Source: Candolleomyces eurysporus
Lineage: Eukaryota > Basidiomycota > Agaricomycetes > Agaricales > Psathyrellaceae
DNA: 64,000 nt
Direction: 5' to 3'
Assembly: GCA_027579435.1 (NCBI GenBank)
Contig: JANBPK010001050.1
Coordinates: 1 to 64,000 of the forward strand
The translations under genes and the position numbers were made by a program. Positions 20,082-31,867 of the stretch are shown piece after piece; position 1 is the first letter of the stretch, and each line of letters starts with the position of its first letter. The notes under the pieces are model-generated. The model saw nothing but the letters and a program-made list of their open reading frames with translations. It had not been told where the DNA came from and ran no database searches.

Positions 20082-23000
20082 TCAACGCCCAATATTCATC
20101 TTCAACACCGCCCCAACAACATCCACATCATCCCACCTAGGATCCACGCCCGCATCTCCCTCGATCGCTGCATTCTTCCGACTCTGTATATGCACGAGGG
20201 TGTTCCTGAAGTGCCTGGTAATCATCTCAGGCGACTGGACATTCTCAATGAGACCGGGTGGTGCGCGTTGAGATGGGTGTACGTCCGGGGAAGAAATATT
20301 GTCGATGCTCGAGGTTATCAGCTCTACGAGGCTGTTGACGAACTTGGGTGCCAGCTAAAGAAAGTGAGATCCAGTCAGAGAGTGATGAAATAAGGGAGGA
20401 GAGAAGGGAATATAGACGTACTGCAGGTGCACCTCGATCGAGGTAATAGAGGTATTGGTCCAGGGTATCGCAATAAAGCTGCACAGTAACAATTTCTTCG
20501 ATAGCAGAATTAGCTATCCTCAAAGCCTTCTGCAAGCACTCCAACACGCGCTTGCTATCCTGGTGCGGGAACTAGACGAAGATAGGGGGGNAAAAGAGTC
20601 AGCGCTCCATGTATAGTGGAAATCTACTGAACATTTCGCTCACGGATTTGGGCGCAGGCTCAGGCTCATCTTTCTCCTTCGACTCCGAATCCGACGAGCT
20701 CGACCTCGCAGCAGACGCAGGAGCTGCCCCCGGAGTCGCTGCCGCCGGTGGAGGTGGGGCAGGAGCCGTAACAGCATCCCCATGCCCATCCAAAGGCAAC
20801 GACGACTGCTGCCACCAAAGATGACTCGCCAACCCCACCGCCGTTGCTTGATGACTCTTCTTCAACAATTTGGCACCATGCAACGCGGCTTTGGTAATCA
20901 AGGTGTCGTAGTTGTCCGCTCCGAAAACTTTGGCTCCTGCGAGAGTACCAATGATGAGGGTGATAGCTTGCAGCTGAGCACGAGATTCGGATATGCTGTC
21001 TTCGTATACGCTGAATGCTTGGACGTAGAAGTCGTAGGTAAGGTCTTCGAACCCGCATTCGTCGGCGACTTGTGCTGCGAGGAGGAAGAGGCGGAGGGCG
21101 ATACTTGGAGCCTCGACTTGGGTAGCGAGGATTGAGGTTAGCTGGCGCACGAACTTGAGTATTGTTCCCACTTTCGTTTGCCATTCGGGTTCCTAGATAT
21201 TGGGCTGAATATAATTTGAGAAGTGGGGTGAGAGTAGGACGGACGCACCACATGTTCCCGAATCTTGTATCGACGGCAGAGCTTGATAGAGGAAGTAATG
21301 AGAGCAGGGAACGTGAACCGCATTCGCTCTCCACCCATATCGAAATGTCTCCGGGCAGTTTGAAGAAGCTAAAACCACAATCCGTCAGTTAACTCATGGT
21401 ACCAAGCACACGAAAACCTCACCTCAAACTGCACATCAAGTGACTCAGCCTTGAACAGGTGAACCATCCTCGCAACCCACCCCTGCTCCTCCGCCATTTC
21501 CTCCCTCTCGAGGAAGAACGGTCCCTGTCTCCTACCCGTACCAGTAGTTGCCCCCGGCTGCCCATTGATCGCTAAGTTGGTATTCACATCCGACTGGTCC
21601 TTAATCAAGACATGGCACAGATCCAACACCCCATCCACATCTTCAGGCGTCTCCACAATCGTCTCGTTCTTCAACACAGACGACACAAGCGAATGCGCAA
21701 TCGACCTCCTCGTCGAGAACAACTGCCGAGAAAGTAGAGGTCCATAGTTAGGTATTGCGAGGAGCGTCAAAACGGATTGGTATGAGTTGATAGGAGCCAC
21801 GAGCAAAGCAGCGAGGTTGGAGGTAGTTTGTTGAGCATGCAAATCTGGACTCTCTTTAAACTCCTTAATCTTATCCGCTGCGAACCCGAGCACCTGGTCG
21901 ACGTATTCGAGTCGGTCGGGGTAGCAGCTGACCGAAAGGTTGGTCAGAGAGACGAGAAGGGCGGTGATGTCTTGGATTGAGAGGTCGGGTCGGGCCTTGA
22001 TGAGGTTGACGACTTGTTTCCAGAACACTTCGAACAGCTGGACGTTCTCTGGGATACCACGGAATTTGCGAACAGGAGAACCCTCCTTTTCCTTCCCTTT
22101 GGATTCAGCGGAAGGACTGACTGGACTAGTCGGGGTTGGAGGAGGGAGCTCAGCTTCGGGGGCAGGTGTTTGGGGTGACGAAGGAGTAGCCCAGGCATTG
22201 GCGGATTCCGATGTGGGGGAAGTTGGCGCCGACACTCTGTTCGCGTTTTGCTCTCGCGCCTTTGCTTTCTGGAGTTTAACCTTCTCGGCGAGACGACGGG
22301 CTGCAGCCTCCTCCTGACGCTTCGTCTCATCGGGATCTTCGTTCTCGGCCTCGCGTGCGGCGTATGCAGCGAGGCGGTCGATAAGCGCAATGACGATCTG
22401 CTTGATATTGACCTTGGGGTGAAGCTGGGCAGTGGCTGAGAGGAAGGGCCCGAGGGAATGGAGATGGAATTCATCAGAGAACACTTGAATCACGACCTCC
22501 ATCAGGTACTCCTGTGCAATGACGTCCTTGCAGCTCACGACTTGCTCCAGGATACTGGGAAGGATGAGCCTCTGGTATAGATCGAGGTCGACGCCGTCCA
22601 ATTGACTGAGTCGAACTAGGTTCGTCCCGACTAATATCCGGAGCTCGCGTCGTTCCATTTCCCGCTTTTCGCGATCTCGTGAATGACCCTGGTGTTGGAG
22701 TCGGACCCATAACTTGTTCATTTCGATGAAATTGCTGAGGAGGAACTCGATCGAGTCTTGAAGGCATCCTGCAGGGCTCCTATGAACCGTCAGAAAAGGC
22801 ATGATGCGGGATTGAGAGTGGCCGCGTACCCTGGTTGTGTTCCAACGGGGAGATGGTCCCTCGTTTGCCCACTGAGATAGTGCCGGAGGAAAAGACCCCT
22901 GACTGGATTGAGGACACCACGGGACATTTCCAGCATATCCTTCATCACTTCCTTCACTTGGGCGTCTGGGACCGACATGTACACGGAACCGATGGTGATC

Positions 23001-23455
23001 ATGAGGTAGAGACGGGGAACGATGTTTCCGGCGTACTGCACGAGTTCGTACAGTTCTGGAAGGTTATGTCGGCCAGATGTGTGGGCTTCATACAGATAGT
23101 TGGAGAGGTATCTGAGTGCATCGAAAATGGCCATATCTTTGGACGTCGATGAGGGAACGGGCAACGGACGACGACAAACATTGAGATGAGGGACATACAG
23201 AGCTCATAATATTGCTTCGGCGACAACGACGACGTCCTCAACTCAGCCAACATTAAGCTGGCGCTCTTCAACGCATCCATGAGCTGGTCCAGTTCCTATC
23301 CAGTCAGCACGGATGAGTTGAATATTCCGCAGCGAGACGGGGAAAAGGGATACCAAATGACGCTTCATCTGCTGGACTTGTATTTTGACGGTGTTGAGGG
23401 CTTCGCTGAGGAGCTTGCCCTCTTCTTGAGGGGCGACAGTCGCTGGTGTCGCCAT
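20082..23455 (-). CDS. VPS35: Retromer subunit VPS35
   Basis: Cargo-selective retromer core subunit that recycles sorting receptors from endosomes to the Golgi. The start [16 protein letters not shown] is followed by the conserved [30 protein letters not shown] is the VPS26-contacting PRLYL motif (near 23010). Then come the [11 protein letters not shown] block, [63 protein letters not shown]-type alpha-solenoid segments, [13 protein letters not shown] and, near the end, [21 protein letters not shown] Ser/Pro-rich insertion after residue about 340 (near 22240-22080) is the usual fungal loop. The final exon, after an intron near 20420-20355, ends NIGR with TGA at 20082. The N at 20591 is intronic. 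Confidence 0.93.
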
Positions 23456-23599
23456 GATTGCTGCGGACGTTGGCAGCAGCGATGAGGCCTGGTATTCGCA
23501 GAGAACGAGGAGAGCGCTGAGACCGCCGAACCGGCCTCCTCTATTTGGCAGGGATTGCGTGTGCGGGGTGTTGGCTAAGCGGTAGCCGAGCCGGCATAT

Positions 23600-23680
23600 G
23601 GCGCTATAGTGTAGTGGTTATCACTCGGGATTCTGACCCTTCGACTTCCCGAAACCCAGGTTCGAACCCTGGTAGCGCCT
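23600..23680 (+). tRNA. tRNA-Gln(CTG) with 9-nt intron
   Basis: Acceptor stem GGCGCTA pairs with TAGCGCC. The D arm ATAGTGTAGTGGTTATCA matches eukaryotic tRNA-Gln. Anticodon stem CGGGA/TCCCG encloses TTCTGA-intron-T with anticodon CTG. The intron, after position 37, is about CCCTTCGAC. T arm GGTTCGAACCC. Mature length is 72 nt. Confidence 0.92.
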
Positions 23681-23828
23681 CTTATGTTTCCGCTCATCCT
23701 CCATAGCGCGCATGTGGGATGAGCATATAAACATATTTTCTTATTCACTTTTCCCAAACGCTGCGTGTTTTCACTTCAATTTATTCCAGAATATATAGAT
23801 GACAGGTACCGGTGATGAATGGCATAAG

Positions 23829-23909
23829 GGCGCTATAGTGTAGTGGTTATCACTCGGGATTCTGATTTGACAATTTCCCGAAACCCAGGTTCGAACCCTG
23901 GTAGCGCCT
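23829..23909 (+). tRNA. tRNA-Gln(CTG) with 9-nt intron, second copy
   Basis: The exonic sequence is the same as at 23600-23680, including the discriminator and the downstream word CTTATGTTT, but the 9-nt intron differs (about TTTGACAAT against CCCTTCGAC). The copies are 148 nt apart in tandem. Confidence 0.92.
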
Positions 23910-24208
23910 CTTATGTTTGCGGTCGTCAGATTACGCATAATGCGGGCCTGCCGATGCGCAAACATAACAGCGCCTCGGGGCGCTCCAAATTTTAAGTTTT
24001 ATTCCAACTCGACCCAATTGCTGCATCCGTCAGTGGTTCAACTGAGAGATCTTTCGTGTGCGGACAATAACAGGATGTAGGGAATCACTCAAAGTGAGTA
24101 GAAAAGCGGTGATGACGCATGGCGATCACTTTGCTCTGCCACGTCTAAATTGGGCAGCGCGGACCAGCACCAGTGAAACGTGTCGACTCTCTTCATTGTA
24201 CCTCCACC

Positions 24209-25512
24209 ATGTCCGCTTCAGCTCGCGCAGAGGCCCGCAGAAAAGCTATCCTCAGCCGAGGCACAGACCGTCTCGCAAAACTTACGACCTCTGCCAGAGG
24301 AGAAGATGCCCCAGCCTACATGAGCGAAAGTACGTCGTCGTGATCTCCTGGGGCGATATACCGTCATCTCAAGAATATTTCAATACAGCCTCGTCCACCG
24401 GCTCTACGACCGGGATTTTTCTCGGAGACCAGAGCAGCGATATGCCGCCACCTTCTACGTCGTTCTCGCCTTCCCCGTCGCCGTCGCCCCAGCCTACTGC
24501 CACCAAGCGTGCTGTGAGTGCTGGGAACGGTCTTCATCCCCTGCGTCCTAGTGGGAGCGCCACCGGTGCTTCAGCAACGACAGCACGGAGCAGCAGTACC
24601 TCCGCCGCCCCCAGCCAAAACCACCACAACGTCACGAACCCATTCGAAGCCGCGGGGTTGGGCAGGATACCGACTCCCGATCCGAGTGTGTGGAGTCCTG
24701 AGCAGCAGCAACAGTTTATGCGTGCGCTTATGGGTGCTTCGTCTGGCGCATCCTCAGCTGGGGGGGCAGACGCCGATGCTGCAGAGCCCGTTGGGTGATC
24801 CGAACGCGCCTTTGGACCCCTCGTTGCCGCCGTTGGACAATCCGCTCGCTGCGATGCTTTTCGGTGGTGCGCAGGGGATGAATGGGCCGCAGCTGCCGCC
24901 TGGGTTCCAGCAAGCAACTGTGAAGCCGCCGAGCAAGTGGCAAAAGTGCCTTCCCCTCGTACATTTGCTCGTCCTGTGGTCCCTGTTGGCGTATTTCGTG
25001 CTTTGGTTTGAGCCGAAGGTTTATGAAAAGAATATTATTGATGCGTTCCCGAGTGCTGGGTTCTGGAGTCGGTGGAGGGAGTTGGGTTTGAGCAGTCCGA
25101 TTTCGGAGACGGTATTGAAGAGGTTGCAGGTTCAGATCGCGGTACGTACCGACTTCTACTTATTCTCTTGTACGACGACGTTCTGACGAGGATCTGTTTT
25201 TTTAGCCGTTCTTCTGGGCGTTTATCACTGTCGAAGTGATGCTCCATTCAATCCAGATCTTCACCGGTTCGGTGCGTTACATCCATCCATCTATTTAGCT
25301 CGCATCACTAACAACGCATCGATTCTATGTAGAACGCTGTCCAGCCTCCGAGCCTGGTAGCCATGTTCCTCCCACAACTACCACCGCCCATCCCTTCAAT
25401 CGTCATCAACTCTCTCAAATATTTCAGGATGTTCTCTATGTTCCTTGACGACGTGGCCGGTATTATAGTCGGTCTTGGGTTTATTATCTACTTTTCAGGG
25501 TTCTTGGCCTGA
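24209..25512 (+). CDS. GET2: GET2-like subunit of the tail-anchored protein insertion complex
   Basis: ER membrane receptor for tail-anchored proteins carried by Get3. Exons are 24209-24329, 24389-25141, 25205-25271 and 25333-25512. The N-terminus SARAEARRKAILSRGTDRL is the basic Get3-binding RR-type motif of Get2 proteins. A Ser/Pro/Ala-rich linker follows. Three hydrophobic segments come next: LVHLLVLWSLLAYFVLWF, FFWAFITVEVMLHSIQIF and DVAGIIVGLGFIIYFSGF. That is the Get2/CAMLG layout. At 24760-24766 a G7 run puts the linker and the membrane part in different frames; six Gs would join them (SSAGGQTPMLQ, then NPLAAMLFGG). No intron fits there, so a sequencing or mutational +1 is the simplest reading. 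Confidence 0.75.
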
Positions 25513-25699
25513 GGCCTGAGATGTTGTAGTAGTAGCAGTACCTTTGGGATGTAGAGAGTATATATTAGCACCGCCGTATTGCAATCTAATATGGATCTGG
25601 GACTAGCTATGCAGGAATAGTCACGGTTCTAGAGGGCTGATGAAATTGATTCTAGAGGTATATGTAAGTTTGGGTTACGATACAGTCGACGACAGTGGG

Positions 25700-26518
25700 T
25701 TATGATGACGCTGTAGCCTCCGGAGCCTTGGGCTGAACCGCTTCGGGTATTGGGTTTGCTGCAGCACCCTTAGTACTAGCGGGCTTCAGCTCCCTAAACC
25801 GCTCCAGATTGGGAAGCTTCTGCGCTTCGGACGCTGAAATTTTAGGTTTCAACTTCTGTTCGCCAGGGAATAGAGGTTCGCCGGAAGCTGCTTTTTCGGC
25901 TTTGTAGTCTGTCCATGACTTGTCGCCTGCTGCGTCCATTAGTTCTCGGACGATGGCTTTGGAGAATTTATCTTGGAGATTGAGGGTTGTTGATTTGCCG
26001 TCGGCTGTTGAACGGAGGAGCGAACGAAGCAAGCAACGATGACATGACCATGACAAGACGGAAATGGGTTACAAAAATGGAATCGAGTGAGTTGTAGGCG
26101 GGAGGAAGGGGAAGCAGACTGACGCACCGAACCCGACTACAAGCTCTGGTCTCCATTTTTCGTCTGCAGTCTTACGTGCGCGTTCGACCTGGATGTCGAG
26201 CTCAGGGTTGGCCCAGCGTATCCGGGGGNAGGTCTTCTTTTGCAAAGTGCCTGTGGATTCCGAGTAAGTATGTTGTCGTAGCCATTGACACACAATTATT
26301 AGACCCCAAAGTAGGGAATCTATCCCCCTCCTCCTCCGAAGAAGCTAAACAAAGCGCGTTTGGACTTACCGTGCACCAAAGTGGTCATTCCGGAATGCAT
26401 AGGTCAGCTTGAGGCTTTTGACGCCGGCAAGGCTGAGTTTGGGGTTGGCGTCGAGGTGGGCAAGAATTTTGGAGAGCTTGCTTCCTTCCTTGAGGACGGT
26501 TCGGGCTGCTGATGACAT
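25700..26518 (-). CDS. Mitochondrial ribosomal protein, L51/S25/CI-B8 domain
   Basis: Probable structural protein of the mitochondrial ribosome (Mrp49/mL61-like or S25-like). Exon 1 (26518 to about 26372) encodes MSSAARTVLKEGSKLSKILA and FRNDHFGARHF; exon 2 encodes KEDLPRIRWANPELDIQVER and PELVVGF; exon 3 (from about 26010) encodes DGKSTTLNLQDKFSKAI and a Lys/Pro/Ala-rich C-terminus with TAA at 25700. The thioredoxin-like L51/S25 fold is recognised by GARxF, then LPRIRWANP, then the DGK turn. The N at 26229 beside a G5 run is surplus: removing it gives DLPRIRW. A decayed copy of exon 1 plus promoter lies at 31548-31800. Confidence 0.75.
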
Positions 26519-27088
26519 TATGTTGAGAGACTTGAAGAGGGTGCCTAGAGCGTCACGTCAACGGAACGGCAAGGCAAGAGAAATGTATTGTTTTGGATTG
26601 TTAGGCTGCCAGGGTGTTGGCTTTGCGAGCTGATGGTTCTCTTTGGTACAGCATTAGCTTCGCGCACTACCGGTATGTGGTGGTAGATAGCACTTGGCCT
26701 GCTACGTTGTGCAGGTCGCCCTGCTGATTTGCTTTCTAACTACCTGAAAGAAATGCTTAACGCACTAGTCCTGAAGAGTCGTTGGTGATTTGGATCGCTT
26801 CGAACAACAAAATCTCAGATCTCGCTGCTTGCGGGATACCTCAAGTATCCTAACTAAACTTGGTACCTTCTGTACGGTATTCACCCCCTGATTTTTATGT
26901 GCTGCCTGGAGTGATAGTACCGGCCATTTCCAGACCTTGCGCCGTGACCCTACAGACCCCAGCGGCCTAGCCTTGGGCGTCTGTCCGATCTGGGTTTGAA
27001 ACGCAGCCACATAGATGCCTCGTGGTCAGCACTAACAGCAATCAGAGTGGGAACTCGGCCCCCACCGCTGTTGCTCTGCTCATGCACG
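26519..27088. other. Divergent promoter region with repeated blocks
   Basis: Between the mitochondrial ribosomal gene and the NACHT gene. The part 26521-26630 recurs near 31705-31810 and more weakly near 36840-36900. The part 26785-26890 (GGTGATTTGGATCGCTTCGAACAACAAAA and CTTGGTACCTTCTGTACGGTATTCAC) recurs near 30108-30210, 31985-32020 and 34945-34985. No gene. Confidence 0.5.
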
Positions 27089-29564
27089 ATGCCCCCCGAA
27101 TCCAAGAAGCCAAGCGTCTTGTCTCGCGTCTTTTCACGATCCAGTAAACGCAGCAGCAGGTCAGCCGGCGCCCACGCCTGCGACCAAGTTGAAGGCTCAT
27201 CAACAGTCGCCGCTGGGCCGTCATCGTCCCACCATCCTTCGACACACTCAATCCCCGAGCTGTCGCTTCCTGTGAACAGCTCAAGCTACCCAACTCCTCA
27301 AATACATGGCCACGGATCCCTCACCCAAATCCATCAATCCAAGATTGACAACGAAATATTTGGTTCCGCGCAAACACCAGTGTTGTCGATGCATGGACAG
27401 CACGAACTTCTGCGACCACTGCAGCAATCTCCAGGACTGCAGCCCTACGACAACCCGGCAGTACTAGGGGCCCATGGCGGCACAGCGTCAATCTTGCAGG
27501 GTGCGAATGGATTTCAAATAGGGAACCTCCATGTCAATATGAATGGTACGGACGATAAGTCGATCGACGGTATGTCATTCACAGCGACGATCAACAAAAT
27601 TTTCACTAATTTATGCTTCGATGCAGGCTGGGAACTGCTGCTGGAACACACTGCGCCGGATGCTCTTCATAATTCCCGTGCTCGATACGACGCTCCGAAG
27701 TGCGATGAAGATACTAGGGTCGAGGTCACCAGCGAAATCATGGCGTTCATCGAGGATCGTGATGGTCCTCGCCGCTTGCTCTGCATGACAGGTGCTGCAG
27801 GCTCCGGGAAATCTGCCTTGCAGCAGACGATTGCCGAAACATGTGGAAAGAAAAAGTCCCCTGCCTGTTCGTTTTTCTTTTTGACGTCTGATCCCAACCG
27901 CAACACGGTCAACCCAGTAATCCCCACCATCGCATACCAATTGGGAAGGGGGAACCCTGTAGTCAAGCAGCTGATCAAGGCTGCGGTCGAAGAGGATAAT
28001 TTGATTTTTACCCAGTCATTGGAGGACCAAATCACCAATTTCATCGTGAAGCCTGTCGAGTACCTTATTAGCATGGGGTCGAATCTCAGCGCCCTTCCAC
28101 GCGCTATCTTGATTGACGGCCTCGATGAGTGTAGGGGTGAAGACTATCAAGCAGAGCTGTTGGCCGCCATCAGGAAGTGCCTGCTCGTTGACGGTCTCCC
28201 CTTTCGCATCTTCATTTCCAGCAGGCCGGAGTGGGCTATTCGGACTGCGCTCGAACCTGGTGGTCATCTGTCCAAGGTGGCGTGCCACATACAGCTCAGT
28301 GACAAGTATGACGCTTCTGCGGATATGCATCGGTACCTATGGAGGAGATTCGAAGACATCGGCCTACGAATTGGTGATCCCCAATGGTTCACAGAGGGCA
28401 ATATTCGTACCCTTGTCCGAGCTGCCTCAGGGCAGTTTATCTACGTTGCGACGGTATACAAATACATATCAGAACGTCGAGCTTCTCCCGCGGAGAGGCT
28501 GAAGGTCGTCCTCACGTGGACACCACAAAAAGGACAAGTCGCAAAGCCATTCGAAGTTCTCGACATCCTTTACACCAACATTTTGTCGGCTGCAAAGCAC
28601 GCGTACGAAGCTGTCGATACCCACCATGGACGCGATTTTCTTTTGCTTTTCAGGGCACACCATATCATTATTACCGGGATCAAATACGGGTCTACCGTCT
28701 TGCAGCCCCCAGCGGATGTTTTCTCCACGCTGCTTGGTCTGGAAGCCAGGGCCGAAGAAAGTCTTACATCGGATCTACGTTCCCTGGTGGCCATTGAAAG
28801 GGACAGCACCGGCAATTCACGTCTTCGTATGTACCACAAATCATTCTCCGACTTTATGGAAGCAGAAAGTCGTGCAAATGACTTGTTTGTACCGCGATCT
28901 CGCGTTTACGTGCACCTCGCAAAGTGCTGTATGCAGCACATTATTGAATGTCCACTGGATTTTGACTCTCGTGCGTTATTGCTAGTTGTTCTGATTGCCT
29001 CGACTTATGGATAACCCTCTATTTTAGTGCCGGCCAAGTGGGAGGAGTTCCCTCTCCCAGTGCTTCATAGGCATTCTCTGAAGAGCGCCGTCGACTTTCT
29101 GCCGATCTTTGGCATAATGAATAGCGCTGCTATTCATGAAGAAGTTGCTGACTTCACCCAGAACGGCGGATGGCAAAAAATCGGCAACTTGTTGCCTCGG
29201 CTGTCGAATTTTGACCTTTTTCACTTTTGGGTAGATTCTCTACGTCAATTTGCTAACAGAGTGAAAGTGAGTGATCTTTTTCTCACTTTGAGCCAGCCTC
29301 TGACGTTGTTTGTCTGGATTCGAAATTTGAAAGCCTGACGTTGCTGCCGTTATAAATTCGTTCATTGACAAGTGGGAACGTGATGTGTGGCGGTGGGGCC
29401 GTGGACGAGAAAAACGAAATGGAAGTGATTCGGACTCGGATTGCGGTGACTTCGGTTGGGCTTTGGACCACGATTCGGACCACGATTCGGACTACGGTTC
29501 GGACTACGGTTCGGACTACGGTACGGAGTATTGGCTGCCTTCCCGTAAGACTGTAAAAGTGTAG
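27089..29564 (+). CDS. NACHT-domain STAND NTPase (NLR-like)
   Basis: Likely a signal-transducing STAND ATPase/GTPase of the fungal NLR-like class, often linked to non-self recognition. The N-terminus is Ser/Arg-rich, then the segment ANGFQIGNLHVNMNG typical before fungal NACHT domains, then WELLLEHTAPDALHNS. P-loop GAAGSGKSAL (about 27790-27820), Walker B RAILIDGLDEC (about 28100-28135) and sensor FISSRPEW (about 28208-28230) are intact. Three introns fit: 27570-27626 (57 nt, in frame), 28971-29027 (removes a TAA) and 29267-29333 (67 nt). The last exon ends in an acidic DSDYG-repeat tail and TAG at 29562. No WD40, ankyrin or TPR repeats follow, so it is a short NLR without the usual sensor. 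ATG at 27089 begins MPPESKKPSVLSRVF; no upstream ATG in frame is better. Confidence 0.82.
29472..29523 (+). repeat. 12-bp minisatellite inside the NACHT gene tail
   Basis: Four to five tandem copies of a unit like ACGATTCGGACC/ACGGTTCGGACT. In the frame of the spliced NACHT gene it encodes DHDSDHDSDYGSDYGSDYG, so copy-number change would lengthen or shorten the acidic tail without shifting frame. Confidence 0.75.
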
Positions 29565-30581
29565 ATATCCTGCGCATATCTTGCCCCTAACTTGGAGGAC
29601 AGTAGCGATACACAGCTCAGCGTCCCAGTGAGGCTCTTAAACTCGTTAAGCGCCAATATTGCCCGTTTTGACGTGTCTTTGCCTGTCAGCGAGAACATAT
29701 TTAGTGTTGCCAAACAGCCGTGGTCAAGTTCCGGCATTCATGCTTTGACGGTGATTCGTTTCCAACTCTCAAGTACATACGCGTTTGCATTCTATCAACG
29801 AAAGGTTGAGATGAGTGTAGCACATTACTGAACCTCCGTTAGACCTCGTTTCTCGTGCTTGTTGCCCGTGCAAGTTGTCATTGCCTCGACTTATAGATAG
29901 CCTCCCGCTTGAGCCCCGGCCAAGTGGAGGAGAAGCCGTCCAGGATATGCCTACCATCCTTCCCGTTGTCTCACAATCTCCTCCTACCTGCGACGAGAAC
30001 GAGCACGACAGGGTTCCTTAGTTTATGGACTTGAATAGGTCTGCGAGGGAGAAATGGCTCGAGGCTGCAAGGGCGAAGTAAAGACGCGTCAAATTACAAG
30101 AGCCGCCGGTGATTTGGGCTGCTCTGAAGTTGAGAAGAGCCTTGTTGCTCTGATGAATACTTAGAATATCCTAACCATACTCGGTGCCTTCTGTGCGATA
30201 CTCACTCCCTACAGGTTGCCATTTACTGGCCACTACCCTCTCAACACAACACTCGTTGGCATTACGCGTTGGCTCGTAGTCAGTGCGCGAGCAAGTCCAG
30301 TGAGCCTAATTGAAAGGATCGATCGAAATTCGATCCACAGGCGGAGAGGATGACATCCCTCAGCTATTCATAACTAACGTCAATTCAAATCCAAGTGCAC
30401 GCTGTTAAAATTACGAGCGAATGTCCAGAAAGTAACAAGCTTGCACTATTCGAAAAAGACTTCAAAAGCGCCATGAAACGACAATGGAATCTCGACGCCT
30501 CAGAACTGCGAACCCCCCCCTTCAATCCAGGCTGACCGACGACACGCAATCAGCAAAAATTGGTTGAACCTTTCCCTCGTC
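29565..30581. other. Intergenic with relics and duplicated blocks
   Basis: No gene. At about 29875-29945 is a decayed second copy of the NACHT intron 2/exon junction (ATTGCCTCGACTTATxGAT, then GGCCAAGTGGxGGAG, as at 28995-29050). At 29985-30130 is a block (TTTAGTTTATGGACTT, then GGAGAAxTxGCTCGAGG, then GCCGGTGATTTGG) that recurs at 31868-32012. At 30160-30614 is a block that recurs at 34937-35371 and runs into the 3' end of the thioredoxin-fold gene. Confidence 0.55.
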
Positions 30582-31106
30582 TCAGACTAACGGGCGTTGT
30601 TTTGACTCTACGAGCCCCTCCCCCGTGGGGTTGATTGCTGGAGTCTTGGCGTGTTTCCTGATAAACGTCTTGAAATGATCGAGCGTTCGTGCGCCCGTGA
30701 ATTGCTCGACCATCTTGCCATTTTCAAACATTTGTAGGTTAGGGTAGAATTCAATTTTGTTCGCATAGCAGAGGTCTATTGCATTGAGAATGGATGATTA
30801 GCGTTTAGCGTTCTTGAACACATTGAGTTGAGCATACTGGCACACACCTCTGTGCACGAAGCAGTTCACCTGCGCAAGGTGCACATTCGGCGATTCGGTC
30901 TCCATCTCGGTTGCCAGCTTCTCCCATGTTGGTGCAAGACTTCTACAGAACGTGACGTGAGGATCACAGTGGTTCACGAACCAGAGCCCGCTGACGACTG
31001 ATGATTTGAAGTTTTCCAGTGTCAGGTCGGTAGACTTGGCGCTTGTTGTTGGCAGCGCACAGGCCGTCAATGCCAAAGACGTCACTAGAGCTGATAGAAG
31101 AGTCAT
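30582..31106 (-). CDS. Secreted/ER thioredoxin-fold protein with altered CxxC
   Basis: PDI-type single thioredoxin domain. ATG at 31106 gives a signal peptide (MTLLSALVTSLALTACALP). Then come LTLENFKSSVVSGLWFVNH, the active-site loop, SLAPTWEKLATEME, VHLAQVNCFVH, a splice at about 30848 (GTGTGT donor) to 30774, then DLCYANKIEFYPNLQMFENG, EQFTGARTLDHF and TGA at 30582. Where PDI-like proteins have CxxC before R..APTW, this one reads VTFC, so the attacking first cysteine is missing; another cysteine lies five residues earlier (HCDP). The rest of the fold, including cis-Pro (YPNLQM), is kept. It probably lost classical disulfide exchange, or it uses a shifted cysteine. Upstream ATG at 31127 would add seven residues. 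Pieces of this gene are duplicated on both sides of PHO89. Confidence 0.72.
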
Positions 31107-31547
31107 CTTGAGGTATTTCGACGGCACTAGTCCTGAGAAATCAAGAGATGGGCGTAGTTGGGAGGAAAGGAGTGATTCCGGTGACGCCTCGATTTATGCC
31201 AGTGCAAGGGTCCATCATACTATTCCGCAGTACGTTCCTATCACTATCCACATTTTCGGAACACGGCGAGATAGCTCCGGTGATCTCAACGGTCGTAGAG
31301 AGGAGGAAACAAGGATACATGTGGGACATGATCCTTGCGCTTTGCATGGGGCCCAACGGCCCAGAACGCCATCATGGCCAGCCTAGCCATGCGGGTGGGT
31401 GGGTATGGTGAGTGGCCAAACAAGCGGGCCGGCGGTCGCCCTTGTTCATCTTGTCATAGAGATCGAAAGCTGCATTTTGAGCCAACTGGCTTTATCGTTT
31501 AGCTGTAAGGTCAAGGGACCTTGAGGTCTGGCACCTTCCTATTCTGT

Positions 31548-31698
31548 CGACACCAAAGTGGTCGTTCCGGAACGCATAGGTGAGTTTAAGGCTTTGTACA
31601 CGGCAAGGCTGAGTCTGGGGTTGGCATCGAGGTGGGCGAGGATTTTGGAGAGTTTGCTTCCTTCCTTGAGAATGGCTCGGGCTGCTGATGACATGGTG
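31548..31698 (-). pseudogene. Decayed exon 1 of the mitochondrial ribosomal protein gene
   Basis: The minus strand starts MSSAARAILKEGSKLSKILA and HLDANPRLSLA, nearly the same as exon 1 at 26518-26376. A small deletion after SLA then breaks the frame, and no exon 2 or 3 follows. The upstream flank to about 31800 is also homologous, so the copy includes the promoter. It is a truncated duplicate about 5 kb from the parent in the same orientation. Confidence 0.8.
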
Positions 31699-31867
31699 GG
31701 TGTTCGTTGGGAAACATAGAGAGGGTATCTAGAGCGTCACGTCAACAGAACGGCGAAACGCGAGTTATTTGGGATCGTTAGGTTGGGTGGGTGTTGGTTT
31801 TGAACGCGTGAGGCGACGCGGACCAAACGCGAACCGGTAATAACCAACGTCTCACGCATAATAAAGG

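Noticed and set aside
20666..21334. A 222-codon minus-strand frame rich in Arg and Gly
   Set aside because: It is the alternate frame of the VPS35 exons, which have clear homology.
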